Shown here in pieces: positions 23,605 to 37,500 of a DNA stretch of 64,000 nucleotides. Both the position numbers and the translations under genes were made by a program. Numbering within the stretch: position 1 is the stretch's first letter; the number at the start of each line of letters is the position of its first letter. The notes beneath the pieces are model-generated. The model searched no databases, was not told the origin of the DNA, and saw nothing but the letters and a program-made list of their open reading frames with translations. The stretch is taken from the NCBI RefSeq assembly GCF_051401765.1, contig NW_027480507.1, forward strand, positions 1,426,001 through 1,490,000, given 5' to 3'. This DNA is from Calliopsis andreniformis. Lineage: Eukaryota > Arthropoda > Insecta > Hymenoptera > Andrenidae.

Positions 23605-24700
23605 TCAATCCTCAATCCTCAATCCTCAATCCTCAATCGTCAATCTTCAATCCTCAATCCTCAATCGTCAGTCTTCAATCCTCAACACTCAGTCTTCAAT
23701 CCTCAATCCTCAACCCTGAATCCTCAATCCTCATTCATCAATCCTCAATACCCAATCCTCAGTCTTCAATCCTCCATCCTCAACACTCAATCCTCAATCC
23801 TCATTCTTCAAACCTCAATACCCAATCCTCAATCTTCAATCCTCAACACTCAATCCTCAATTCTCAATCCTCAAACCTCAGTCTTCAGTCCTCAAACCTC
23901 AATCCTCAACCCTCAGCCCTCATCGTCAATGCTCAATCCTCAGTCCTCAATCCTCAATCTTCAGTCCCCAATACTCAATCTTCAACCCTCTGTCCTGAAT
24001 TCTCAATCCTCAATCCTCAATCCTCAATCCTCCATCCTCAATCCTCAATCCTCAATCGTCAGTCTTCAATCCTCAACACTCAGTCTTCAATCCTCAATCC
24101 TCAACCCTGAATCCTCAATCCTCATTCTTCAATCCTCAATACCCAATCCTCAATCTTCAATCCTCAATCCTCAATCCTCAATTCCCAATCCTCCATCCTC
24201 AGTCCTCAGTGCTCAAACCTCTATCCTCAACCCTCAGCCCTCATCCTCAATCCTCAATCCTCAATCTTCAATCCTCAATCCGCAATCCTCAATATTCAAT
24301 CATCAATCCTCAATCCTCAGTCCTCAAACCTCAACTCTGAATCCTCAATCCTGAATCCTCTATCTTCAATCCTCAATCCCCAATCCTCAAACTTCAATCC
24401 TCAATACTCAATCTTCAATCATCAATCCTCAATCCTCAATCCTCAATCCTCAATCCTCAATCCTCAATCTTCAATCCTCAATACTCAATCTGCAATTCTC
24501 AATCCTCAATTCTCAATTCTCAATCCTCAATCCTCAGTCCTCAGTCCTCAAACCTCAATCCTCAACACTCAGCCCCCATCCTCAATCCTCAATCCTCAAT
24601 CCTCAATCCTCAATCTTCAATCCTCAATCCTCAATGCTCAATCCTCAATCCTCAGTCCTCAAACCTCAATTCTGAATCCTCAATCCTGAATTCTCAATCT
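23444..24700 (+). repeat. 1257-bp tandem duplication, unit 1
   Basis: Runs from A-K anchor 13 to just before A-K anchor 14. It contains three hexamers (TCATCG near 23916, TCATCC near 24240, CATCC after CAGCCCC near 24570), and 180 heptads minus three bases is 1257. It ends with a private CTCAATGCTCAATCC near 24633. Confidence 0.85.
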
Positions 24701-24861
24701 ACGGCCCTCAGTCCTCAACAATCAGTTGTCAATCCTCAATCCTCAATAGAATATCCTCAATTCACAGTTTTGAATACTCAATACTCAATCTGCAATCTTC
24801 AAACCTCTATCCAAAAACATCAATTCTCATCACTCAACCCTCAACACTCAGTCCTCAATAT
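24701..24861 (+). repeat. Anchor 14, class A-K
   Basis: I saw no difference from anchor 13 across the 23 heptads, as expected for a young tandem copy. Confidence 0.9.
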
Positions 24862-25957
24862 TCAATCCTCAATCCTCAATCCTCAATCCTCAATCGTCAA
24901 TCTTCAATCCTCAATCCTCAATCGTCAGTCTTCAATCCTCAACACTCAGTCTTCAATCCTCAATCCTCAACCCTGAATCCTCAATCCTCATTCATCAATC
25001 CTCAATACCCAATCCTCAGTCTTCAATCCTCCATCCTCAACACTCAATCCTCAATCCTCATTCTTCAAACCTCAATACCCAATCCTCAATCTTCAATCCT
25101 CAACACTCAATCCTCAATTCTCAATCCTCAAACCTCAGTCTTCAGTCCTCAAACCTCAATCCTCAACCCTCAGCCCTCATCGTCAATGCTCAATCCTCAG
25201 TCCTCAATCCTCAATCTTCAGTCCCCAATACTCAATCTTCAACCCTCTGTCCTGAATTCTCAATCCTCAATCCTCAATCCTCAATCCTCCATCCTCAATC
25301 CTCAATCCTCAATCGTCAGTCTTCAATCCTCAACACTCAGTCTTCAATCCTCAATCCTCAACCCTGAATCCTCAATCCTCATTCTTCAATCCTCAATACC
25401 CAATCCTCAATCTTCAATCCTCAATCCTCAATCCTCAATTCCCAATCCTCCATCCTCAGTCGTCAGTGCTCAAACCTCTATCCTCAACCCTCAGCCCTCA
25501 TCCTCAATCCTCAATCCTCAATCTTCAATCCTCAATCCGCAATCCTCAATATTCAATCATCAATCCTCAATCCTCAGTCCTCAAACCTCAACTCTGAATC
25601 CTCAATCCTGAATCCTCTATCTTCAATCCTCAATCCCCAATCCTCAAACTTCAATCCTCAATACTCAATCTTCAATCATCAATCCTCAATCCTCAATCCT
25701 CAATCCTCAATCCTCAATCCTCAATCTTCAATCCTCAATACTCAATCTGCAATTCTCAATCCTCAATTCTCAATTCTCAATCCTCAATCCTCAGTCCTCA
25801 GTCCTCAAACCTCAATCCTCAACACTCAGCCCCCATCCTCAATCCTCAATCCTCAATCCTCAATCCTCAATCTTCAATCCTCAATACTCAATCTTCAATC
25901 CTCAATCCTCAGTCCTCAAACCTCAATTCTGAATCCTCAATCCTGAATTCTCAATCT
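24701..25957 (+). repeat. 1257-bp tandem duplication, unit 2
   Basis: Offset +1257 from unit 1. It differs by CAGTCGTCAGTGC near 25458 (unit 1 has CAGTCCTCAGTGC) and by CAATACTCAATC in place of CAATGCTCAATCC near its end, and it leads into a B anchor. Confidence 0.85.
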
Positions 25958-26118
25958 AGGGCCCTCAGTCCTCAACAATCAGTTGTCAATACTCAATCCT
26001 CAATAGAATATCCTCAATTCACAGTTTTCAATACTCAATACTCAATCTGCAATCTTCAAACCTCTATCCACAAACATCAATTCTCATCACTCAACCCTCA
26101 ACACTCAGTCCTCAATAT
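25958..26118 (+). repeat. Anchor 15, class B
   Basis: AGGGCCCTCAG with an intact GGGCCC, GTCAATACTCAAT and GTTTTCAATAC. It is a clean representative of the class. Downstream there is a private CAATCATCAATCCTCAATCG near 26142. Confidence 0.9.
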
Positions 26119-27605
26119 TCAATCCTCAATCCTCAGTCCTCAATCATCAATCCTCAATCGTCAATCTTCAATCCTCAATACGCAATCTTCAATCCTCAAT
26201 CCTCAATCCTCAAGCCTCAATCCTCATTCTTCAATCCTCAATACCCAATCCTCAATTTTCAATCCTCAACCCTCAATCCTCAATTCTCAATCCTCAATCC
26301 TCAATCTTCAATCCTCATTCTTCAATCCTCAATACCCAATCCTCAATCTTCAATCCTCAATCCTCAATCCTCAATTCTCGATCCTCAATCCTCAGTCTTC
26401 AGTCCTCAAACCTCAATCCTCAACCTCAGCCCTCATCGTCAATCCTCAATCCTCAGTCCTCAATCCTCAATCTTCAATACCCAATACTCAATCTTCAGCC
26501 CTCTGTCCTCAATCCTCAATCCTCAATCGTCAATCTTCAATCCTCAATACGCAATCTTCAATCCTCAATCCCCAATCCGCAATCCTCAATCCTCATTCTT
26601 CAATCCTGAAAACGCAATCCTCAATCTTCAATCCTCAATCCTCAATCCTCAATTCTCAATCCTCAATCCTCAATCTTCAATCCTCATTCTTCAATCCTCA
26701 ATACCCAATACACAATCTTCAATCCTCAATCCTCTGTCCTCAGTCCTCACACCTCAATCCTCAACCATCAGCCCTCATCGTCAATCCTCAATCCTCAGTC
26801 CTCAATCCTCAACCTTCAATCCTCAATACTCAATCTTCAATCCTCAATCCTCAATTCTCAATCCTCAATCCTCAATCCTCAATCCTCAATCCTCAATCCT
26901 CAATCGTCAGTCTTCAATCCTCAATACCCAATCTTCAATCCTCACTCCTCAATCCTCCATTCTCAATCCTCAATCCTCATTCTTCAATCCTCAATACCTA
27001 ATCCTCAATCTTCAATCCTGAATCCTCAATCCTCAATTCTCAATCCTCATTCCTCAGTCCTCAGACCTCAAACCTCAATCCTCAACCCTCAGCCCTCATA
27101 CTCAATCCTCAATCCTCAATCTACAATTCTCAATACTCAATCCTCAATACTCAATCTTCAACCCTCAATCCTCAGTCCTCAAACCTCAATTCTGAATCCT
27201 CAATCCTGCATCCTCAATCTTCAATCCTCAATCCCCAATCCTCAATCTTCAATACTCAATCCTCAATCCTCAATCCTCAATCCTCAATCTTCAATCCTCA
27301 ATACTCAATCTTCAATCCTCAATCCTCTATCCTCAATCCTCAAACCTCAATCCTCAAACCTCAATCTTCAATCCTCAATCCTCAATCTTCAATCCTCTAT
27401 ACTCAATCCTCAATACTCAAACTTCAATCCTCAATCGTCAGTCCTCAAACTTCAATTCTGAATCCTCAATCCTGAATCCTCAATCTTCAATCCTCAATCG
27501 CCAATCCTCAATCTTCAATCCTCAATCCTCAATCCTCAATCCTCAATCCTCAATCCTCAGTCCTCAAACCTCAATTCTGAATCCTCAATCCTGAATTCTC
27601 AATCT

Positions 27606-27766
27606 ACGGCCCTCAGTCCTCAACAATCAGTTGTCAATCCTCAATCCTCAATAGAATATCCTCAATTCACAGTTTTGAATACTCAATACTCAATCTGCAA
27701 TCTTCAAACCTCTATACACAAACATCAATTCTCATCACTCAACCCTCAACACTCAGTCCTCAATAT
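27606..27766 (+). repeat. Anchor 16, class A-T
   Basis: Partner of anchor 10 (offset 9372). Its flank has the private TCGTCAGTCC (27437 G). Confidence 0.9.
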
Positions 27767-29281
27767 TCAATCCTCAATCCTCAGTCCTCAATCCTCAATC
27801 CTCAATCGTCAATCTTCAATCCTCAATACGCAGTCTTCAATCCTCAATCCTCAATCCTCAAGCCTCAATCCCCATTCTTCAATCCTCAATACCCAATCCT
27901 CAATTTTCAATCCTCAACCCTCAATCCTCAATTCTCAATCCTCAATCCTCAATCTTCAATCCTCATTCTTCAATCCTCAATACCCAATACTAAATCTTCA
28001 ATCCTCAATCCTCAATCCTCAATTCTCAATCCTCAATCCTCAGTCTTCAGTCCTCAAACCTCAATCCTCAACCTCAGCCCTCATCGTCAATCCTCAATCC
28101 TCAGTCCTCAATCCTCAATCTTCAATACCCAATACTCAATCTTCAGCCCTCTGTCCTCAATCCTCAATCCTCAATCGTCAATCTTCAATCCTCAATACGC
28201 AATCTTCAATCCTCAATCCCCAATCCGCAATCCTCAATCCTCATTCTTCAATCCTCAAAACGCAATCCTCAATCTTCAATCCTCAATCCTCAATACTCAA
28301 TTCTCAATCCTCAATCCTCAATCTTCAATCCTCATTCTTCAATCCTCAATACCCAATACTCAATCTTCAATCCTCAATCCTCAATCCTCAATTCTCAGTC
28401 CTCAATCCTCTGTCCTCAGTCCTCACACCTCAATCCTCAACCATCAGCCCTCATCGTCAATCCTCAATCCTCAGTCCTCAATCCTCAATCTTCAATCCTC
28501 AATACTCAATCTTCAATCCTCAATCCTCAATTCTCAATCCTCAATCCTCAATCCTCAATCCTCAATCCTCAATCCTCAATCGTCAGTCTTCAATCCTCAA
28601 TACCCAATCTTCAATCCTCACTCCTCAATCCTCCATTCTCAATCCTCAATCCTCATTCTTCAATCCTCAATACCTAATCCTCAATCTTCAATCCTGAATC
28701 TTCAATCCTCAATTCTCAATCCTCATTCCTCAGTCCTCAGACCTCAAACCTCAATCCTCAACCCTCAGCCCTCACCCTCAATCCTCAATCCTCAATCTAC
28801 AATCCTCAATACTCAATCCTCAATACTCAATCTTCAATCCTCAATCCTCAGTCCTCAAACCTCAATTCTGAATCCTCAATCCTGCATCCTCAATCTTCAA
28901 TCCTCAATCCCCAATCCTCAATCTTCAATCCTCAATCCTCAATCCTCAATCCTCAATCCTCAATCTTCAATCCTCAATACTCAATCTTCAATCCTCAATC
29001 CTCAATCCTCAATCCTCAATCCTCAATCCTCAAACCTCAATCTTCAATCCTCAATCCTCTATCTTCAATTCTCTATCCTCAATCCTCAATACTCAAACTT
29101 CAATCCTCAATCCTCAGTCCTCAAACTTCAATTCTGAATCCTCAATGCTGAATCCTCAATCTTCAATCCTCAATCGCCAATCCTCAATCTTCAATCCTCA
29201 ATCCTCAATCCTCAATCCTCAATCCTCAATCCTCAGTCCTCAAACCTCAATTCTGAATCCTCAATCCTGAATTCTCAATCT

Positions 29282-29442
29282 ACGGCCCTCAGTCCTCAAC
29301 AATCAGTTGTCAATCCTCAATCCTCAATAGAATATCCTCAATTCACAGTTTTGAATACTCAATACTCAATCTGCAATCTTCAAACCTCTATACACAAACA
29401 TCAATTCTCATCACTCAACCCTCAACACTCAGTCCTCAATAT
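29282..29442 (+). repeat. Anchor 17, class A-T
   Basis: Partner of anchor 11 but with the usual CAAACCTCTATAC and final TCAATAT. Anchors 23 and 35 are related at offsets +10242 and +26584. Confidence 0.9.
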
Positions 29443-29980
29443 TCAATCCTCAATCCTCAATCCTCAATCCTCAATCGTCAATCTTCAATCCTCTATACGC
29501 AATCTTCAATCCTCCATCCTCAACACTCAATCCTCAATCCTCATTCTTCAAACCTCAATACCCAATCCTCAATCTTCAATCCTCAACACTCAATCCTCAA
29601 TTCTCAATCCTCAATCCTCAGTCTTCAGTCCTCAAACCTCAATCCTCAACCCTCAGCCCTCATCGTCAATCCTCAATCCTCAGTCCTCAATCCTCAATCT
29701 TCAGTCCCCAATACTCAATCTTCAACCCTCTGTCCTCAATTCTCAATCCTCAATCCTCAATCCTCAATCCTCAATCCTCAATCCTCAATCGTCAATCCTC
29801 ATTCTTCAATCCTCAATACCCAATACTAAATCTTCAATCCTCAATCCTCAATCCTCAATTCTCAATCCTCCATCCTCAGTCCTCAGTTCTCAATCTTCAA
29901 TCCTCAATACTCAATCTTCAATCCTCAATCCTCAGTCCTCAAACCTCAATTCTGAATCCTCAATCCTGAATTCTCAATCT

Positions 29981-30141
29981 ACGGCCCTCAGTCCTCAACA
30001 ATCAGTTGTCAATCCTCAATCCTCAACAGAATATCCTCAATTCACAGTTTTCAATACTCAATACTCAATATGCAATCTTCAAACCTCTATCCACAAACAT
30101 CAATTCTCATCACTCAACCCTCAACACTCAGTCCTCAATAT
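29981..30141 (+). repeat. Anchor 18, class A'
   Basis: CAACAGAATATCC and CAATATGCAATC as in anchors 12, 24 and 36. I saw no difference from anchor 12. Confidence 0.9.
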
Positions 30142-31426
30142 TCAATCCTCAATCCTCAATCCTCAATCCTCAATCCTCAATCGTCAATCTTCAATCCTCA
30201 ATACGCAATCTTCAATCCTCAATCATCAATCCTCAATCCTCAATCCTCATTCTTCAATCCTCAATACCCAATCCTCAATTTTCAATCCTCAACCCTCAAT
30301 CCTCAATTCTCAATCCTCAATTCTCAATCTTCAATCCTGATTCTTCAATCCTCAATACCCAATACTAAATCTTCAATCCTCAATCCTCAATCCTCAATTC
30401 TCAATCCTCAATCCTCAGTCTTCAGTCCTCAAACCTCAATCCTCAACCCTCAGCCCTCATCGTCAATCCTCAATCCTCAGTCCTCAATCCTCAATCTTCA
30501 ATACCCAATACTCAATCTTCAGCCCTCTGTCCTCAATTCTCAATCCTCAATCCTCAATCCTCAATCCTCAATCCTCAATCGTCAGTCTTCAATCCTCAAT
30601 ACTCAGTCTTCAATCCTCAATCCTTAATCCTGAATCCTCAATCCTCATTCTACAATCCTCAATACCCAATCCTCAATCTTCAATCCTGAATCCTCGATCC
30701 TCAATTCTCAATCCTCCACCCTCAGTCCTCAGTCCTCAAACCTCTATCCTCAACCCTCAGCCCTCATCCTCAATCCTCAATCCTCAACCTTCAATCCTCA
30801 ATCCGCAATGCTCAATATTCAATCATCAATCCTCAATCCTCAGTCATCAAACCTCAATTCTGAATCCTCAATCCTGAATCCTCAATCTTCAATCCTCAAT
30901 CCCCAATCCTCAATCTTCAATCCTCAATACTCAATCTTCAATCATCAATCCTCAATCCTCAATCCTCAATCCTCAATCCTCAATCCTCAATCTTCAATCC
31001 TCAATACTCAATCTGCAATTCTCAATCCTCAATCCTCAATCCTCAATCCTCAAACCTCATACTTCAACCCTCAATACCGAATCCTCAATCTTCAATACAC
31101 AATCCCCAATCCTCAATCGTCAGTCTTCAATCCTCAATACTCAGTCTTCAATCCTCAATCCTCAATCCTGAATCCTCAATCCTCATTCTACAATCCTCAA
31201 TACCCAATCCTCAATCTTCAATCCTGAATCCTCGATCCTCAATTCTCAATCCTCAATCCTCAGTCCTCAGTCCTCAAACCTCAATCCTCAACACTCAGCC
31301 CCCATCCTCAATCCTCAATCCTCAATCCTCAATCCTCAATCTTCAATCCTCAATACTCAATCTTCAATCCTCAATCCTCAGTCCTCAAACCTCAATTCTG
31401 AATCCTCAATCCTGAATTCTCAATCT

Positions 31427-31587
31427 AGGGCCCTCAGTCCTCAACAATCAGTTGTCAATACTCAATCCTCAATAGAATATCCTCAATTCACAGTTTTCAA
31501 TACTCAATACTCAATCTGCAATCTTCAAACCTCTATCCACAAACATCAATTCTCATCACTCAACCCTCAACACTCAGTCCTCAATAT
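31427..31587 (+). repeat. Anchor 19, class B
   Basis: AGGGCCCTCAG with intact GGGCCC. It follows an A' anchor after 1446 bp; the equivalent step near 40223 is 1488 bp (42 bp or six heptads more). Confidence 0.9.
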
Positions 31588-31860
31588 TCAATCCTCAATC
31601 CTCAGTCCTCAATCCTCAATCCTCAATCGTCAATCTTCAATCCTCAATACGCAATCTTCAATCCTCAATCCTCAATCCTCAAGCCTCAATCCTCATTCTT
31701 CAATCCTCAATACCCAATCCTCAATTTTCAATCCTCAACCCTCAATCCTCAATTCACAATCCTCAATCCTCAATCTTCAATCCTCATTCTTCAATCCTCA
31801 ATACCCAATCCTCAATCTTCGATCCTCAATCCTCAATCCTCAATTCTCAATCCTCAATCC

Positions 31861-32444
31861 TCAGTCTTCAGTCCTCAAACCTCAATCCTCAACCTCAGCA
31901 CTCATCGTCAATCCTCAATCCTCAGTCCTCAATCCTCAATCCTCAATCCTCAGTCCTCAATCCTCAATCTTCAATACCCAATACTCAATCTTCAGCCCTC
32001 TGTCCTCAATCCTCAATCCTCAATCGTCAACCCTCAATCCTCAATACGCAATCTTCAATCCTCAATCCCCAATCCGCAATCCTCAATCCTCATTCTTCAA
32101 TCCTCAAAACGCAATCCTCAATCTTCAATCCTCAATCCTCAATCCTCAATTCTCAATCCTCAATCCTCAGTCTTCAGTCCTCAAACCTCAATCCTCAACC
32201 TCAGCCCTCATCGTCAATCCTCAATCCTCAGTCCTCAATCCTCAATCTTCGATACCCAATACTCAATCTTCAGCCCTCTGTCCTCAATCCTCAATCCTCA
32301 ATCGTCAACCCTCAATCCTCAATACGCAATCTTCAATCCTCAATCCCCAATCCGCAATCCTCAATCCTCATTCTTCAATCCTCAAAACGCAATCCTCAAT
32401 CTTCAATCCTCAATCCTCAATCCTCAATTCTCAATCCTCAATCC
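31861..32444 (+). repeat. Tandem duplication of about 300 bp with a 28-bp length difference
   Basis: CAGTCTTCAGTCC starts units at 31861 and 32167 (step 306, 44 heptads minus two hexamers). The later marker AAACGCAATCC repeats with a step of only 278, because unit 1 has four extra heptads near 31930-31957. Private bases are CAGCACTCATCG in unit 1 and CTTCGATACCC in unit 2. Confidence 0.82.
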
Positions 32445-33365
32445 TCAATCTTCAATCCTCATTCTTCAATCCTCAATACCCAATACACAATCTTCAATCC
32501 TCAATCCTCAATCCTCAATTCTCAGTCCTCAATCCTCTGTCCTCAGTCCTCACACCTCAATCCTCAACCATCAGCCCTCATCGTCAATCCTCAATCCTCA
32601 GTCCTCAATCCTCAACCTTCAATCCTCAATACTCAATCTTCAATCCTCAATCCTCAATTCTCTATCCTCAATCCTGAATCCTCAATCCTCAATCCTCAAT
32701 CCTCAATCGTCAGTCTTCAATCCTCAATACCCAATCTTCAATCCTCACTCCTCAATCCTCCATTCTCAATCCTCAATCCTCATTCTTCAATCCTCAATAC
32801 CCAATCCTCAATCTTCAATCCTCAATCCTCAAACCTCAATTCTCAATCCTCCATCCTCAGTCCTCAGTGCTCAAACCTCTATTCTCAACCCTCAGCCCTC
32901 CTCCTCAATACTCAATCCTCAATCTTCAATCCTCAATCCGCAATACTCAATATTCAATCATCAATCCTCAATCCTCAGTCCTCAAACCTCAACTCTGAAT
33001 CCTCAATCCTGAATCCTCAATCTTCAATCCTCAATCCCCAATCCTCAAACTTCAATCCTCAATACTCAATCTTCAATCATCAATCCTCAATCCTCAATCC
33101 TCAATCCTCAATCCCCAATCCTCAATCTTCAATCCTCAATACTCAATCTGCAATTCTCAATCCTCAATCCTCAATCCTCAAACCTCATTCTTCAATCCTC
33201 AATACCGAATCCTCAATCTTCAATACTCATTCCTCAATCCTCAATTCTCAATCCTGAATCCTTAATCCTCACACTTCAAACATCAATACTCAACCCTCAG
33301 TCCTCGTCCTCAATCCACAACCCCCAATCCTCAATCCTCAATCTTCAATCATCAATACTCAATCT

Positions 33366-34748
33366 TCAATCCTCTATCCTCAATGCTCAATCCTCAATCC
33401 TTAATCCTCAGTCGCCTGTCTTCAATCCTCAATACTCAATCTTCAATCCGCAATCCTCAATCCTCAATCCTCAACCCTCATTCTTTAATCCTCAATACCC
33501 AATGCTCAATCTTCAATCCTCAATCCTCAATTCTCAATTCTCAATCCTCAATCCTCAGACCTCAGCCCTCAAACCTCAATCCTCAACACTCGGCCCTCAT
33601 CCTCAATCCTCAATCCTCAATCCTCAATCCTCAATCGTCAGTCTTCAATCCTCAATACTCAGTCTTCAATCCTCAATCCTCAATCCTGAATCCTCAATCC
33701 TCATTCTACAATCCTCAATACCCAATCCTCAGTCTTCAATCCTCAATCCTCGATCCTCAATTCTCAATCCTCCATCCTCAATATTCAATCCTCATTCTTC
33801 AATCCTCAATACCCAATACTCAATCTTCAATCCTCAATCCTCAATCCTCAATTCTCAGTCCTCAATCCTCTGTCCCCAGTCTTCACACCTCAATCCTCAA
33901 CCCTCAGCCCTCATCGTCAATCCTCAATCCTCAGTCCTCAATCCTCAATCTTCAATCCTCAATACTCAATCCTCAATCGTCAGTCTTCAATCCTCAATAC
34001 CCAATCTTCAATCCTCACTCCTCAATACTCCATTCTCAATCCTCAATCCTCATTCTTCAATCCTCAATACCTAATCCTCAATCTTCAATCCTGAATCCTC
34101 AATCCTCAATTCTCAATCCTCATTCCTCAGTCCTCAGACCTCAAACCTCAATCCTCAACCCTCAGCCCTCATCCTCAATCCTCAATCCTCAATCTACAAT
34201 CCTCAATACTCAATCCTCAATACTCAATCTTCAATCCTCAATCCTCAGTCCTCAAACCTCAATTCTGAATCCTCAATCCTGCATCCTCAATATTCAATCC
34301 TCAGTCCCCAATCCTCAATCTTCAATCCTCAATCCTCAATCCTCAATACCCAATCCTCAATCTTCAATCCTCAATACTCAATCTTCAGTCCTCAATCCTC
34401 TATCCTCAATCCTCAATCCTCAATCCTCAAACCTCAATCTTCAATCCTCAATACTCAATCTTCAATCCTCAATCCTCTATCCTCAATCCTCAATCCTCAA
34501 TCCTCAAACCTCAATCTTCAATCCTCAATCCTCAATCTTCAATCCTCTACCCTCAATCCTCAATACTCAAACTTCAATCCTCAATCCTCAGTCCTCAAAC
34601 ATCAATTCTGAATCCTCAATCCTGAATCCTCAATCTTCAATCCTCAATCGCCAATCCTCAATCTTCAATCCTCAATCCTCAATCCTCAATCCTCAATCCT
34701 CAGTCCTCAAACCTCAATTCTGAATCCTCAATCCTGAATTCTCAATCT
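33366..34748 (+). repeat. K-upstream module, copy 3
   Basis: Offset 22325 from copy 1, with the same 1366-bp distance from CAATGCTCAATCC to the anchor. Private changes include CAGTCTTCACACC near 33881 and CCTCAATACCCAATCC near 34345. Confidence 0.83.
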
Positions 34749-34909
34749 ACGGCCCTCAGTCCTCAAGAATCAGTTGTCAATCCTCAATCCTCAATAGAAT
34801 ATCCTCAATTCACAGTTTTGAATACTCAATACTCAATCTGCAATCTTCAAACCTCTATCCAAAAACATCAATTCTCATCACTCAACCCTCAACACTCAGT
34901 CCTCAATAT
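34749..34909 (+). repeat. Anchor 20, class A-K
   Basis: CTATCCAAAAACATC, with a private CCTCAAGAATCAG in place of CCTCAACAATCAG. It is followed 1620 bp later by a B anchor, exactly as anchor 7 is. Confidence 0.9.
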
Positions 34910-36021
34910 TCAATCCTCAATCCTCAATCCTCAATCCTCAATCGTCAATCTTCAATCCTCAATCCTCAATCGTCAGTCTTCAATCCTCAACACTCAGTCT
35001 TCAATCCTCAATCCTCAACCCTGAATCCTCAATCCTCATTCATCAATCCTCAATACCCAATCCTCAGTCTTCAATCCTCCATCCTCAACACTCAATCCTC
35101 AATCCTCATTCTTCAAAACTCAATACCCAATCCTCAATCTTCAATCCTCAACACTCAATCCTCAATTCTCAATCCTCAAACCTCAGTCTTCAGTCCTCAA
35201 ACCTCAATCCTCAACCCTCAGCCCTCATCGTCAATGCTCAATCCTCAGTCCTCAATCCTCAATCTTCAGTCCCCAATACTCAATCTTCAACCCTCTGTCC
35301 TGAATTCTCAATCCTCAATCCTCAATCCTCAATCCTCCATCCTCAATCCTCAATCCTCAATCGTCAGTCTTCAATCCTCAACACTCAGTCTTCAATCCTC
35401 AATCCTCAACCCTGAATCCTCTATCCTCATTCTTCAATCCTCAATACCCAATCCTCAATCTTCAATACTCAATCCTCAATCCTCAATTCCCAATCCTCCA
35501 TCCTCAGTCCTCAGTGCTCAAACCTCTATCCTCAACCCTCAGCCCTCATCCTCAATCCTCAATCCTCAATCTTCAATCCTCAATCCGCAATCCTCAATAT
35601 TCAATCATCAATCCTCAATCCTCAGTCCTCAAACCTCAACTCTGAATCCTCAATCCTGAATCCTCTATCTTCAATCCTCAATCCCCAATCCTCAAACTTC
35701 AATCCTCAATACTCAATCTTCAATCATCAATCCTCAATCCTCAATCCTCAATCCTCAATCCTCAATCCTCAATCTTCAATCCTCAATACTCAATCTGCAA
35801 TTCTCAATCCTCAATCCTCAATCCTCAAACCTCATTCTTCAATCCTCAATACCGAATCCTCAATCTTCAATACTCATTCCTCAATCCTCAATTCTCAATC
35901 CTGAATCCTCAATCCTCACACTTCAAACATCAGTACTCAACCCACAGTCCTCGTCCTCAGTCCACAACCCTCAATCCTCAATCCTCAATCTTCAATCATC
36001 AATACTCAATCTTCAATTCTC

Positions 36022-37500
36022 AATCCTCAATACTCAATCCTCAATCCTCAATCCTCAGTCGCCTGTCTTCAATCCTCAATACTCAATCTTCAATCCGCAA
36101 TCCTCAATCCTCAATCCTCAATCCTCATTCTTCAATCCTCAATACCCAATGCTCAATCTTCAATCCTCAATCCTCAATTCTCAATTCTCAATCCTCAATC
36201 CTCAGTCCTCAGTCCTCAAACCTCCATCCTCAACACTCAGCCCCCATCCTCAATCCTCAATCCTCAATCCTCAATCCTCAATCTTCAATCCTCAATACTC
36301 AATCTTCAATCCTCAATCCTCAGTCCTCAAACCTCAATTCTGAATCCTCAATCCTGAATTCTCAATCTAGGGCCCTCAGTCCTCAACAATCAGTTGTCAA
36401 TACTCAATCCTCAATAGAATATCCTCAATTCACAGTTTTCAATACTCAATACTCAATCTGCAATCTTCAAACCTCTATCCACAAACATCAATTCTCATCA
36501 CTCAACCCTCAACACTCAGTCCTCAATATTCAATCCTCAATCCTCAGTCCTCAATCCTCAATCCTCAATCGTCAATCTTCAATCCTCAATACGCAATCTT
36601 CAATCCTCAATCCTCAATCCTCAAGCCTCAATCCTCATTCTTCAATCCTCAATACCCAATCCTCAATCTTCAATCCTCAATCCTCAATCCTCAATTCTCG
36701 ATCCTCAATCCTCAGTCTTCAGTCCTCAAACCTCAATCCTCAACCTCAGCCCTCATCGTCAATCCTCAATCCTCAGTCCTCAATCCTCAATCTTCAATAC
36801 CCAATACTCAATCTTCAGCCCTCTGTCCTCAATCCTCAATCCTCAATCGTCAATCTTCAATCCTCAATACGCAATCTTCAATCCTCAATCCCCAATCCGC
36901 AATCCTCAATCCTCATTCTTCAATCCTCAAAACGCAATCCTCAATCTTCAATCCTCAATCCTCAATCCTCAATTCTCAATCCTCAATTCTCAATCTTCAA
37001 TCCTCATTCTTCAATCCTCAATACCCAACACACAATCTTCAATCCTCAATCCTCAATCCTCAATTCCCAGTCCTCAATCCTCTGTCCTCAGTCCTCACAC
37101 CTCAATCCTCAACCATCAGCCCTCATCGTCAATCCTCAATCCTCAGTCCTCAATCCTCAACCTTCAATCCTCAATACTCAATCTTCAATCCTCAATCCTC
37201 AATTCTCAATCCTCAATCCTCAATCCTCAATCCTCAATCCTCAATCCTCAATCGTCAGTCTTCAATCCTCAATACCCAATCTTCAATCATCACTCCTCAA
37301 TCCTCCATTCTCAATCCTCAATCCTCATTCTTCAATCCTCAATACCTAATCCTCAATCTTCAATCCTGAATCCTCAATCCTCAATTCTCAATCCTCATTC
37401 CTCAGTCCTCAGACCTCAAACCTCAATCCTCAACCCTCAGCCCTCATACTCAATCCTCAATCCTCAATCTACAATTCTCAATACTCAATCCTCAATACTC
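36022..37500 (+). repeat. 1479-bp tandem duplication, unit 1
   Basis: Contains CAGTCGCCTGTC (36057) and B anchor 21, and repeats at +1479. A private AAACCTCCATCC lies near 36221. It lacks 91 bp (13 heptads) that unit 2 has in the CAATTTTC region. Confidence 0.83.
36369..36529 (+). repeat. Anchor 21, class B
   Basis: AGGGCCCTCAG with intact GGGCCC. I saw no private change. Confidence 0.9.

Larger units (their letters stand above)
29282..30622 (+). repeat. A-T/A' pair module, copy 2 of 4
   Basis: The A-T anchor, 699 bp, the A' anchor and about 480 bp beyond. The same module is at 19910-21250, 39524-40864 and 55866-57126. It contains CAATACTAAATC, which puts TAA stops into the array, and the TCATCG hexamer. 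At the end this copy reads CCTTAATCCTGAATCC, shared only with copy 1. Confidence 0.85.
26506..31116 (+). repeat. 4.6-kb segmental duplication, copy 2
   Basis: Partner of 17134-21744. At the left edge the sequence before CCTCAATCG is CAGCCCTCTGTCC here, not CAGCCCCCATCC. At the right edge it continues CAATCGTCAGTC rather than CAAACTTC. This copy sits inside a continuous B-downstream module, so the other copy may be the one inserted into or recombined with a different neighbour. That direction is inference. Confidence 0.9.

Noticed and set aside
27675..28697. A 340-codon frame repeated unchanged in protein sequence at 18303-19325, which could suggest a conserved gene.
   Set aside because: It starts at a TTG inside an anchor, and the identity is explained by the 4.6-kb segmental duplication, which is equally conserved outside the frame.
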